Source of the DNA: Selenomonadales bacterium | Lineage (GTDB): Bacteria; Bacillota; Negativicutes; Sporomusales; UBA7701 | Assembly (NCBI GenBank): GCA_018434945.1 | Contig: JAHDOI010000057.1 | Span: forward strand, 1-64,000 | Reading direction: 5' to 3' | DNA: 64,000 nt | Part shown: in pieces, positions 1 to 7,501 of the stretch | How positions within the stretch are numbered: the first letter of the stretch is position 1 | Layout of the letters: each line of letters starts with the position of its first letter | Program-made: the position numbers and the translations under genes | The notes under the pieces: generated by a model | Database searches by the model: none | What the model saw: only the letters and a program-made list of their open reading frames with translations | What the model was told of the DNA's origin: nothing

Positions 1-32
1 CTTATAATATAAAAAAACCGGAGGTGCTGACC

Positions 33-269
33 ATGTGCAAAGATTGCGGCTGCCCAGCCCACGGCAGCTCCCAGGTCAAGTTTTTTGTCAAGGGCGCCGG
101 CGAAAACGCCAGGGAAGCGGAAAAATCTCTCCGCGGCCTGGCGGGCGTTTATTTCATCAGCATCAACAACATCGACGGCCTTACGACCGTCTACTACGAC
201 CCCAGCCGGACAACCTTCAACGACATAACCGCCAAACTCGCCGAACACCGTATCGAAGCCATCGCCTGA
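33..269 (+). CDS. HMA-like small metal-binding protein
   Basis: A 78-residue protein with the beta-alpha-beta-beta-alpha-beta order of the heavy-metal-associated (HMA) fold: strand near residues 14-21, helix 25-36, beta hairpin 39-55, then a last helix and strand. The CxxC usually found in the first loop of CopZ-type chaperones is missing. Instead the protein begins MCKDCGC, so any metal binding would be through this N-terminal cysteine cluster. ATG at 33 is chosen because GGAGGTG lies just upstream; an in-frame GTG at 24 falls inside that ribosome site. The upstream gene, if any, is outside the window. A metal carrier role is inferred from the fold only. Confidence 0.7.
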   Translation: MCKDCGCPAHGSSQVKFFVKGAGENAREAEKSLRGLAGVYFISINNIDGLTTVYYDPSRTTFNDITAKLAEHRIEAIA

Positions 270-295
270 CAGGCATCCGCCCCATGTCACCTGAT

Positions 296-326
296 AAAAA
301 ACCACGGACTTCAGTCCGTGGTTTTT
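296..326. terminator. Bidirectional intrinsic terminator
   Basis: A perfect 9-bp stem (302-310 with 313-321) is flanked by A5 on the left and T5 on the right, so it can stop transcription of the HMA-like gene from the left and of the larA-like gene from the right. Confidence 0.85.
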
Positions 327-384
327 ACTTTTACCGTCCCGGCTTTGCTCCAGAACTACCAGCTGACTGCGGCTATCCGTGCCG

Positions 385-1656
385 CTATTCGGTGAAATTG
401 CCTTCCGCGTCGAAGAGCATCTCCGCCGGCCCGCTCACCACCGTAAGCCGCGGGTTGGCCTTAGCCTCCTCCAGCAGCGACTCGGAAATGCGAATCTCCT
501 CGAGGTGCAGCGTGTCCTTTATCCTGACAACCCGGGCCTTCGTGAGATCGCGTGCGTTACATGTCTTGATAGCAGCTCTGACGACATCTATGTCGCTCTC
601 AAACACCGCCGGCATCTTGGTGGGAATCATTACCGTAGATGTCAGTCCGTTGCAGTAGGTCATCGGAAAATTTATCTTGTTGACGAGCCGGCGGGTAGCG
701 AAGTCGGCCGTCCCCATACCGTTGGCGTTGCCATGGGTGGCATCCGTCAGGTCGAGCACCGCCAGCTTGGCGATGTCCGGCCCGCCGGAAGCGTATGGCG
801 TGGGATAACGGCCGGTTATATTCGGGTCCATGCCGTCGCCCGAGATATCTTTGCCGATCCTGTCCACCAGCAGCACGTCGATTTGTGCGAACGGCAGGCT
901 GGCCATATTGGCCTTGGCTTCCACGAGCAATTTTTTATCGGTTTCGATCAGTTCTTCCGGTGTCACGACGACGACCTTCGCCACCTGATCATAGGCGTTT
1001 TCGACACTGCCCACGCCGAACATCACCGGCATCTTGGCAAGCACAACCCTGGCCATGGCGGGGATATGCTCGGCCATATATTTGAAGCTGAACGCGTGGC
1101 ACGATTCGGCTCCCTTCTGCTTGCCGAGACCGATGGTAATCATCTTCACCAGCCCGCTCTCGTTGGCGCCGCGGAACGCGGTATGCGGCTTGATGCGGTT
1201 GATGACCACGATACCGTCGGCGCCGTGGGCATATTCGTCGATATAAACAGGCAAACCGTTGTCCAGGCGGCCGATCTCCACTACCGCCATCGACGACTTG
1301 ATCGGACAGCCAGCGCTCTCCTCGGTCACCCCCAGGTTGGCCAGCACCTCCCGCTGCCCTTCGGCGGTTGCACCGCCATGGCTGCCCATGGCCGGAACGA
1401 CAAAGGGTTCGGCCCCCAGCCGTTTCAACTCCTCGACCGTAACCCGGGTCAAGGTGGGGATATCGGCCACACCCCGGCTGCCAACGGCCACCGCGACCTT
1501 CATCCCCGGACGAACCCGACGGCTGATTTCCTCCCTGGCGAGTTCCAGGCGGAGCGTTCCGGCCACATCCTCAAGCCGGGGTGCGGGAAAACTCTGCCGG
1601 ACCTTGATCATCCTCGGCAGCGGAATACCTCTGAGCAATTCCTGGATAACATCCAT
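385..1656 (-). CDS. LarA-like (DUF2088) lactate racemase domain protein
   Basis: A 423-residue cytosolic protein of the LarA/DUF2088 family, whose founding member is the nickel-pincer lactate racemase. Recognisable blocks are the glycine-rich MGSHGGATAEGQ near residues 90-100 and NRIKPHTAFRG near 155-165, where this family carries its cofactor-binding His and Lys residues. Length fits the roughly 420-residue branch of the family, whose substrate is generally not known. ATG at 1656 follows GGGAGGAATT. The SYLF gene lies 39 bases upstream on the same strand, so co-transcription is possible. No larB, larC or larE cofactor genes are in the window. The substrate could be another 2-hydroxy acid. 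Confidence 0.75.
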   Translation of the reverse strand: MDVIQELLRGIPLPRMIKVRQSFPAPRLEDVAGTLRLELAREEISRRVRPGMKVAVAVGSRGVADIPTLTRVTVEELKRLGAEPFVVPAMGSHGGATAEGQREVLANLGVTEESAGCPIKSSMAVVEIGRLDNGLPVYIDEYAHGADGIVVINRIKPHTAFRGANESGLVKMITIGLGKQKGAESCHAFSFKYMAEHIPAMARVVLAKMPVMFGVGSVENAYDQVAKVVVVTPEELIETDKKLLVEAKANMASLPFAQIDVLLVDRIGKDISGDGMDPNITGRYPTPYASGGPDIAKLAVLDLTDATHGNANGMGTADFATRRLVNKINFPMTYCNGLTSTVMIPTKMPAVFESDIDVVRAAIKTCNARDLTKARVVRIKDTLHLEEIRISESLLEEAKANPRLTVVSGPAEMLFDAEGNFTE

Positions 1657-1695
1657 GATTAATTCCTCCCGTATAAGTGCGAATAATGCTTCGTG

Positions 1696-2268
1696 CTAAT
1701 TAAGGTCGCTGTCCTTATAGTACCTCGTGCCCTTGGCGGTAAGTTCCAGCGCCAGGCCCTTGTCGGTCATCTGATACATCCATATGCCAGGCCCCACCAC
1801 CACGGCGCCCTGGAACGAATCGCCGCTTACGCCGTCCGTAACCGCGGCCGTCGTCTGGCCGCCAAACTTCCAGCCATCGGTAACGAAACTGTTGAAAGCC
1901 TTATCAGTCTCGAAAACGAAAATCACGCTGAATTTCTTTATGCCGAGACCGAAGCCGATATCTACCTCAGCCATCTTCATGAACACTTCTTCGCCGCTGC
2001 CATTGTTGACCGCCATGCCTTTGCCGCCGCCGCCACCGAAAAGGAACAACTTGAAACCGTGGTTGCTGAACACGGCGTACCCGGCGGCGCTCTCGATAGC
2101 CCCCTGGGCGCTCGGCTTCTCTTTGTAAAGCCGTCCGAGCGTATTGTCCGCCATCTTGCGCACCTCGTCACGCCGATCCTCGACGCTGGCCGCCGCCGCC
2201 ATCGGGACGACAAGCGCCATCACCAGCATTAGAATCGCCAATACCCTGGCCACCAGCGCCATCCTCAT
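1696..2268 (-). CDS. SYLF (YSC84-like) domain secreted protein
   Basis: A 190-residue protein with an N-terminal Sec signal (hydrophobic stretch at residues 5-22 ending in AAAA) and a SYLF/YSC84 domain: VRKMADNTLGRLYKEKPSAQ, a glycine-rich GGGGGKG loop, a KMAEVDIGFGLG segment and a C-terminal GAVVVGPGIWMYQMTDKG segment. SYLF proteins bind phosphoinositides in eukaryotes; bacterial ones are envelope proteins of unsettled role. ATG at 2268 is preferred over upstream codons because GAGGGGGG sits seven bases before it. It lies directly upstream of the larA-like gene. Confidence 0.75.
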   Translation of the reverse strand: MRMALVARVLAILMLVMALVVPMAAAASVEDRRDEVRKMADNTLGRLYKEKPSAQGAIESAAGYAVFSNHGFKLFLFGGGGGKGMAVNNGSGEEVFMKMAEVDIGFGLGIKKFSVIFVFETDKAFNSFVTDGWKFGGQTTAAVTDGVSGDSFQGAVVVGPGIWMYQMTDKGLALELTAKGTRYYKDSDLN

Positions 2269-2579
2269 GAACAACCCCCCTCGAAATCTTTTGCAGAGAA
2301 CGGGCAACCCCGGCTTATACACAAATTATATTTTCGGTGCATGACATTATATTCCTGCCGCGCACTTCCCAAGAAGGCTTTTCCCCGCCAATCTGCCGCC
2401 TCGTCCCACATCCCGGATTTTTTTTCCGGCACCGAGAGGATTTTCCCTCCACAGCTATAATTAATCAAAATATATTGAATAATGCCGCCATGAAAAAACC
2501 GTTTCACATCGTGGAAAAGGAGGGTTGTCCTGATATTTTATCTAGCCTTTCAGTACTTATTTAAGAGGAGGACTTGCCA
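2269..2579. other. Divergent intergenic region (311 bases)
   Basis: AT-rich spacer between the SYLF gene (left) and tctC (right). On the minus strand two TATAAT hexamers (2346-2351 and 2325-2330) could be -10 boxes for the SYLF gene, and on the plus strand TATAAT occurs at 2456-2461, but none has a convincing -35 box at the right distance. No small gene was seen. Confidence 0.4.
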
Positions 2580-3539
2580 ATGAAAAAAGCTTTCGCGTTG
2601 CTTCTTGTCTGTTTGTTCGTCGTCGTCGTCGCCGGGTGTGGCGGCCAAGCCGAGAAATTCCCGACAAAACCGGTCACCCTTATCGTTCCCTGGGCGGCCG
2701 GCGGCGGCACCGACGCCATAGCCCGCGGCCTCGCAAAAAATACCGAGAAAGCGCTCGGCCAGACGATTACTGTCAATAACGTCACCGGCGGCGGCGGCGC
2801 TGTCGGCCACGGCGCCGGCCTCAACGCCAAAAACGACGGCTACACCGTAACCATGATCACCTTCGAGCTCCTGTCCCTGCCGCCTCAGAAACTCGTTCCC
2901 TTCACCTATAAAGATTATGACCTCCTGATGCGGCTCAACACCGACCCCGCCGCGCTGACCGTAAAAGCCGACTCCCCCTTTAAAACAGTCAAAGATTTCG
3001 TTGATTACGCCAAGGCCAACCCCGGCAAAGTCAACGTCGGCAATTCCGGCCCCGCTTCCGTGTGGCACATCGCCGCCGGCCTGCTTGAGGAAAAAGCCGG
3101 CATCAAACTCAACCACGTGCCTTTCAACGGCGCGGCTCCGGCCGTGACCGACCTTGTCGGCGGCCACATTCAGGCCGTGACCGTCAGCCCCGCCGAAGTG
3201 CAGAGCCAGGTTAAGGCCGGCAAACTCAAGATGCTCGCCGTCATGAGCGACAAGCGCGACCCCAACTTCCCCGACGTGCCCACCTTCAAAGAAGCCGGCT
3301 TCGATATCACCTTCGCCACCTGGCGCGGCTTGGCCGTTCCCAAAAACACCCCCGACAACGTGAAGAAAGTACTGGCCGACGCCTTCAAGAAGGGCTTCGA
3401 CACGCCCCAATTCCAGGATTTCGCCAAGAAAGCCGGCCTGGGCCTGGCGTACGCTCCCGCAGCCGAGTTCAAGACCTTCCTTGACCAAACGTCCGCCAAC
3501 ACCGAAGCTGTCATGAAAAAACTCAACCTGACGAAATAA
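2580..3539 (+). CDS. tctC: TTT transporter solute-binding protein TctC
   Basis: A 319-residue extracytoplasmic receptor of the tripartite tricarboxylate transporter (Bug/TctC) family. It has a lipoprotein signal with lipobox VAGC at residues 18-21 and the family signatures LIVPWAAGGGTDAIAR (ligand carboxylate loop) and ITVNNVTGGGGAVG. ATG at 2580 follows AAGAGGAGG; a TTG six bases earlier is less likely. It is the first gene of tctC-tctB-tctA. A strong hairpin separates it from tctB, which would favour more receptor than membrane subunits. The ligand is unknown. Citrate is the archetype, but the neighbouring dgoK-eda genes suggest a sugar acid. Confidence 0.9.
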   Translation: MKKAFALLLVCLFVVVVAGCGGQAEKFPTKPVTLIVPWAAGGGTDAIARGLAKNTEKALGQTITVNNVTGGGGAVGHGAGLNAKNDGYTVTMITFELLSLPPQKLVPFTYKDYDLLMRLNTDPAALTVKADSPFKTVKDFVDYAKANPGKVNVGNSGPASVWHIAAGLLEEKAGIKLNHVPFNGAAPAVTDLVGGHIQAVTVSPAEVQSQVKAGKLKMLAVMSDKRDPNFPDVPTFKEAGFDITFATWRGLAVPKNTPDNVKKVLADAFKKGFDTPQFQDFAKKAGLGLAYAPAAEFKTFLDQTSANTEAVMKKLNLTK

Positions 3540-3550
3540 CAGCTGGCACG

Positions 3551-3580
3551 GGGCAAATGCCGGGAAACCGGCATTTGCCC
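3551..3580 (+). promoter_or_regulatory. Intercistronic hairpin between tctC and tctB
   Basis: A perfect 13-bp GC-rich stem (3551-3563 with 3568-3580) is closed by a GAAA tetraloop. No T-run follows, so it is more likely an mRNA 3' stabiliser or processing barrier for the tctC segment than a terminator. Confidence 0.7.
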
Positions 3581-3632
3581 TCCTGTCTTGCCCGCAGCTA
3601 GTGTCGCCCACCGGCAGAAAGGATGTAGTCCC

Positions 3633-4088
3633 GTGAAAATACCCGACATAATTGCCGGCATACTCGGTCTGTTGATCTCCGTCCACGTAATTTACACCGC
3701 TCATTTCTTCCCCGAAGACAAAGTGCTTCTCCTCGGGCCAAGCTTCTTCCCCACCGTCCTGGCCGCCGGCCTGGGCATCTTCAGCCTGCTGCTCCTCACC
3801 ACGGCCCTCAGGGGCAAATCGCGGCCGGGCGGCGACCCCTTCAACATCAATGATCCCGGCGTTCACCGGGCCGGCATATCGCTGCTGGCCACAATAGTCT
3901 ACTGCCTGGTGCTGAGCACGCTCGGTTTCATCCTCACCAGCACCGTGTTTCTTTTCGGCCTCATGCTCCTTCTTAAGCGGCGGGATTATCTCAAAATGGC
4001 CGCCGTCTCCCTCGGCGTCACGCTGCTAATTTACGGCATCTTCAACAGACTGCTGGACATCTCCTTGCCCGCAGGGTTTCTGGGCTAA
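3633..4088 (+). CDS. tctB: TTT transporter small membrane subunit TctB
   Basis: A 151-residue membrane protein of the TctB family with four predicted transmembrane segments (about residues 5-22, 38-58, 78-100 and 110-140). It starts KIPDIIAGILGLLI, as TctB proteins often do, and contains the LGPSFFPTVLA segment seen in the family. The GTG at 3633 is chosen because AAAGGA lies upstream and the hydrophobic segment then begins near the N-terminus. It sits 93 bases after tctC and 22 before tctA. The three encode one secondary, ion-coupled solute importer. Confidence 0.85.
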   Translation: MKIPDIIAGILGLLISVHVIYTAHFFPEDKVLLLGPSFFPTVLAAGLGIFSLLLLTTALRGKSRPGGDPFNINDPGVHRAGISLLATIVYCLVLSTLGFILTSTVFLFGLMLLLKRRDYLKMAAVSLGVTLLIYGIFNRLLDISLPAGFLG

Positions 4089-4110
4089 GACACGATAAAG
4101 GTGGTTTACC

Positions 4111-5628
4111 ATGGAACTAGAGTTACTGCTCAAGGGCTTTTCCGTCGTCCTTCAGCCCAGCTGCTTCGGCCTTATCCTCCTCGGAACGGTGTCCGGCGTA
4201 CTGATCGGGTCACTGCCAGGGCTTACGGCCACCATGGGCGTGGCGCTGCTCATCCCCTTCACCTTCGGCCTGCCTGTCCACCAGGGCGTGGGCATGCTTC
4301 TCGGCATCTTCTGCGGCGCCATCTACGGCGGCTCGATTTCCGCCATCCTGATAAGGACCCCCGGCACTCCCGCCGCCGCGGCCACCGTCCTCGACGGCTA
4401 CCCCTTAAATCAAAAGGGCGAAGCAGGCCGGGCCCTCTCCATGTCCATCTTCGCCTCCTTCGTCGGTGGCTTCTCCGGCGCCCTCATCATGACGTTCGCC
4501 TCGCCGCAGATCTCCAAGGTCGCTCTCGAATTCAGCGCTCCCGAATACTTCGGCCTGGCCATCTTCGGCCTGAGCATCATTATCTCCATCTCCGGCAACT
4601 CAATCGTCAAAGGCATCATCTCCGGCTTTTTCGGCATGCTCATCTCCACGATCGGTCTCGACCCCATGGCCGGCTATCCCCGCTTCACCTTCGGATCCAT
4701 GGACCTTTTCGAAGGCCCGGCCTTCATCCCCACCCTCATCGGCCTGTTCGCCCTTTCCGAGGTCTTCAAGGGCGTCGAGGTGCTCTATAAGCAGGAAGCG
4801 GTCAAGATGGTCAAACAGCAGCTCCTCCCGTCCCTGGCCGACATCAAGCGGACCTGGGTTACCATCCTCAAATCGACCGCCATCGGCACCTTCATCGGCT
4901 CCGTGCCGGGAGCGGGCAGCGACATCTCCGCCTTCGTCGCCTATGGGGAAGCCAAGCGGTCCTCCAAGAATCCCGAAAACTTCGGCAAAGGCGAAATCTC
5001 AGGCGTGGCCGCGGCCGAGGCGGCCAACAACGCCTGCACCGGCGGCGCCATGATCCCCATGCTCTCTCTCGGCGTTCCCGGCGACGCCGTCACCGCCGTA
5101 CTCCTCGGCGCTCTCGTCATCCAGGGTCTTCAGCCGGGACCGCTGCTCTTCAAGGACCACATCGACATCGTCTACAGTATCTTCGCCGGCATGATGATGG
5201 CCAACTTTTTCATGTTCCTCGTCGGCATCTTCGGCATCCGCTTCTTTGTCAAGATAATCTCGATCGAGCGCAGTTTCCTCATCCCGATCATATTCCTGTT
5301 GTCGATCGTCGGCGCCTACTCAATGCGCAACAGCCTGTTCGATGTCGGCCTGGCCATAGTCTTCGGCATCATCGGCTATTTCATGCAGCGCTACGACTTC
5401 CCGGCCTCGCCCATCCTCCTCTCCCTTATCCTCGGTCCTCTGGCCGAAAGCAGCCTGCGGCGGGCCATGATCGTTTCCCAGGGCGACTTTTCCATCCTCT
5501 TTACCCGCCCCATCAGCCTAACGCTCATTATCCTCGCCGTCGCCTCCCTGATCGCCTCGGCGATAATGCAAGTGCGGCTGGAGAAAAAAATGCTGGCCGA
5601 ACAAACCAGGCAGGACAACTCCGACTAG
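4111..5628 (+). CDS. tctA: TTT transporter large membrane subunit TctA
   Basis: A 505-residue polytopic membrane protein of the TctA family, the translocating subunit of tripartite tricarboxylate transporters. Family signatures are GSLPGLTATMGVALLIPFT near residues 30-48, the GxYGGSISAILIRTPGTPAA loop near 72-91 and the second-half repeat GSVPGAGSDISAFVAY near 265-280, which shows the internal two-fold repeat. ATG at 4111 follows AAAGGTGG. It is the last gene of the operon and ends at a shared terminator with eda. A second paralogue lies at 20292. Confidence 0.92.
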   Translation: MELELLLKGFSVVLQPSCFGLILLGTVSGVLIGSLPGLTATMGVALLIPFTFGLPVHQGVGMLLGIFCGAIYGGSISAILIRTPGTPAAAATVLDGYPLNQKGEAGRALSMSIFASFVGGFSGALIMTFASPQISKVALEFSAPEYFGLAIFGLSIIISISGNSIVKGIISGFFGMLISTIGLDPMAGYPRFTFGSMDLFEGPAFIPTLIGLFALSEVFKGVEVLYKQEAVKMVKQQLLPSLADIKRTWVTILKSTAIGTFIGSVPGAGSDISAFVAYGEAKRSSKNPENFGKGEISGVAAAEAANNACTGGAMIPMLSLGVPGDAVTAVLLGALVIQGLQPGPLLFKDHIDIVYSIFAGMMMANFFMFLVGIFGIRFFVKIISIERSFLIPIIFLLSIVGAYSMRNSLFDVGLAIVFGIIGYFMQRYDFPASPILLSLILGPLAESSLRRAMIVSQGDFSILFTRPISLTLIILAVASLIASAIMQVRLEKKMLAEQTRQDNSD

Positions 5629-5651
5629 CAACCCTTATTATCCAGAAAATG

Positions 5652-5697
5652 AAAAAAAGCCTGTGCCCTCAAATTAACAGAGGGAACGGGCTTTTTC
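5652..5697. terminator. Bidirectional terminator between tctA and eda
   Basis: A long, slightly imperfect stem (5654-5670 with 5680-5696) is flanked by an A-run and a T-run, so it can serve both tctA and the convergent dgoK-eda transcript. Confidence 0.85.
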
Positions 5698-5715
5698 ATT
5701 TACCGCAGCGGGCGT

Positions 5716-6357
5716 TCAGGCGCCCCGGGCCAGCCTCACCGCCGCAACCATAGCAGCTGCCTTTATCCTCACCGCTTCCCAGTCGCCGACCGCCACAGCC
5801 GCCTGATCCACCAGCTGGCTGCCGGCGCCGACCGCAGCCGCCCCCGCTTTGATGAAATCGCCGGCGTTGCCGGCGTTCACGCCGCCCACGGCCATCGTCC
5901 TGATGTGCGGCAACGGCCCCTTAAGTTCGCGAAAATAATTGGGCCCCAGCGTTCCGGCCGGGAAAACTTTTACCATCTCGGCTCCCAGGTTGTAAGCCCG
6001 CACCGCCTCCGTTGGCGTCATCGTGCCCACGACCGCCGGCACGCCCAAAATAATCGCCGCAGCCAGCGTATCCTCCGCCAGATGCGGCGTCAGGAGGAAC
6101 ATCGCTCCGGCAGCCACCGCCGAGCGGGCAGCCTCGCCGTCCATGACCGTGCCGGCACCGACCGGAATAGACCCGCCCAGCTCATCGCGCAGCGCCTTAA
6201 TACCGTCCAGCGCGCCATCGCTGTTCATAGTCACCTCGATCGCTCCCACCCCTGCGGCGAACAGGGCGCGCCCCAGCGACACCATCCGCGCCGGCTCGAC
6301 TCCCCGTAAGATCGCAACAACTCCATTGGCGGCTAGCTTCTCAAGAACGATGTGCAT
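5716..6357 (-). CDS. eda: KDPG/KHG-family 2-keto-3-deoxy sugar acid aldolase
   Basis: A 213-residue class I aldolase cleaving a 2-keto-3-deoxy-6-phospho sugar acid to pyruvate and glyceraldehyde 3-phosphate. Visible motifs are GVVAILRG (residues 11-18, with the catalytic-site Arg), AIEVTMNS (Glu), GAGTVMD and the Schiff-base lysine in VKVFPAGTLGP near residue 134. Length is typical. It lies 34 bases downstream of dgoK with its own GGGG-rich ribosome site, so kinase and aldolase probably act in sequence. Whether the physiological substrate is KDPG, KDPGal or 4-hydroxy-2-oxoglutarate cannot be told from sequence; the dgoK neighbour favours KDPGal or KDPG. Confidence 0.88.
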   Translation of the reverse strand: MHIVLEKLAANGVVAILRGVEPARMVSLGRALFAAGVGAIEVTMNSDGALDGIKALRDELGGSIPVGAGTVMDGEAARSAVAAGAMFLLTPHLAEDTLAAAIILGVPAVVGTMTPTEAVRAYNLGAEMVKVFPAGTLGPNYFRELKGPLPHIRTMAVGGVNAGNAGDFIKAGAAAVGAGSQLVDQAAVAVGDWEAVRIKAAAMVAAVRLARGA

Positions 6358-6391
6358 CTCATCCGACCCCTTTATACGGCTTAATGAGCGG

Positions 6392-7390
6392 CTATCTTAC
6401 TATGCCGCGTTCCCTGGCGACCGTCATCGCCCCGTACCCGGCGATATCCTCAAGCACCTCGTCAGCGACCGGCTGCAGTTGTCCCCGGAAATAGCCGTCC
6501 TTCCGCAGCACGGAATGGAACGCCGCGCGCATTTCCCGTTTTCCGGTTATTAAAACCGGCATCTCCGGCCGGACGGAAAACGCACTGCTGTGGCGCAGCG
6601 CCGTCAGGTCGGTCTGAATCATTGCCCCCAGAAGAAAACTCGCTTTTTCTTCAACGCCGCACGAGGTGAACTGGTCGAGAATCCTTACTGTGAAGCAGGC
6701 CCTGCTTAGACCCACCTGGCGCGCGCACTCGGCCCCCTTCAGCACCATCTGTTCGTCGACGCTGCTGGCGAACGAATTGTGCAAAGCGTTAGCAAGAATA
6801 GTGTTGTTCGTGATGACGCTGAGCAGTTCTCCCGCCAGAGTCGTCAGGCAGCCGGCGATACGCCGCCGGTCGTCCAGGACGATGAACTTGGTGTGAGACC
6901 CGGGCAGGATGAAAATCGCCGGTCCGTTCAGGCCGAGCCTGCGGACGAGTCCGAAGGTCTCGACTTCCTCGCCCCGCATGATATCCATCTTCTCGCAATT
7001 GTCGATGTCGACCGCCCCGATACTGTTTTTGACGCCGGGGATAAACCAGATCGGCTTGTCAGCCACCTCGGGAATGACGGCGTCCACCATCCCAGCCGCA
7101 AGCTCGCCGATGCCGACCGGCGCGGGCAGATGAGGCACCTCGTGAAGTCCGACATTGGAAGTGATCATCCCCGAAGCCACGATCGCCCCGGCCTCGGCTA
7201 CGGTGATGCCCGCCTCGGCGCACGCAGCGGCGAGCGCCTCTCGTACCCCCTGCTGCAGTTTTGCCCTGCTGCCGGTCACGGCCGTATCCCTGACGCCGAC
7301 CGCCGCGAACGTCCCAGCCACAACCCGGTCGTGGCGCCAGACCTTCACCCGCGTATTCGTCGTCCCTGTATCGACAGTAACATAAAACAC
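6392..7390 (-). CDS. dgoK: 2-dehydro-3-deoxygalactonokinase (DgoK family)
   Basis: A 332-residue sugar acid kinase of the DgoK family in the ASKHA superfamily. The phosphate-1 loop VTVDTGTTNTRVKVW is at the N-terminus. VASGMITSNVGLHEVPHLPAPVG (near residues 75-97, DgoK-specific), WFIPGVKN and the ILPGSHTKF segment follow. GTG at 7390 places the phosphate loop at the usual distance and has a GAGGGTGA ribosome site; longer starts are possible. The product would be the substrate of the aldolase encoded next. A strong promoter lies about 70 bases upstream. Confidence 0.87.
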   Translation of the reverse strand: MFYVTVDTGTTNTRVKVWRHDRVVAGTFAAVGVRDTAVTGSRAKLQQGVREALAAACAEAGITVAEAGAIVASGMITSNVGLHEVPHLPAPVGIGELAAGMVDAVIPEVADKPIWFIPGVKNSIGAVDIDNCEKMDIMRGEEVETFGLVRRLGLNGPAIFILPGSHTKFIVLDDRRRIAGCLTTLAGELLSVITNNTILANALHNSFASSVDEQMVLKGAECARQVGLSRACFTVRILDQFTSCGVEEKASFLLGAMIQTDLTALRHSSAFSVRPEMPVLITGKREMRAAFHSVLRKDGYFRGQLQPVADEVLEDIAGYGAMTVARERGIVR

Positions 7391-7459
7391 CTTTTCATCA
7401 CCCTCGGTAGCATGTCGCCTGGAAAATTCCGGCACAAACGGCGATCACGTATTTTTTTC

Positions 7460-7489
7460 ATTATAGTTCGGAGCGGGAAAAACTGTCAA
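7460..7489 (-). promoter_or_regulatory. Sigma-A promoter of dgoK-eda
   Basis: On the minus strand a perfect -35 TTGACA (7484-7489) is followed after 18 bases by a perfect -10 TATAAT (7460-7465), about 70 bases before the dgoK start. Confidence 0.8.
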
Positions 7490-7501
7490 TCGACCTGGCC
7501 G

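Noticed and set aside
379-1662. Long open frame antisense to the larA-like gene
   Set aside because: High-GC shadow frame with no family motifs, no ribosome site and biased composition; the opposite strand encodes a clear family member.
2550-3866. 438-codon open frame antisense to tctC and tctB
   Set aside because: Its translation is Gly/Val/Phe-rich repeats of reverse codons, and it spans two real genes and their spacer.
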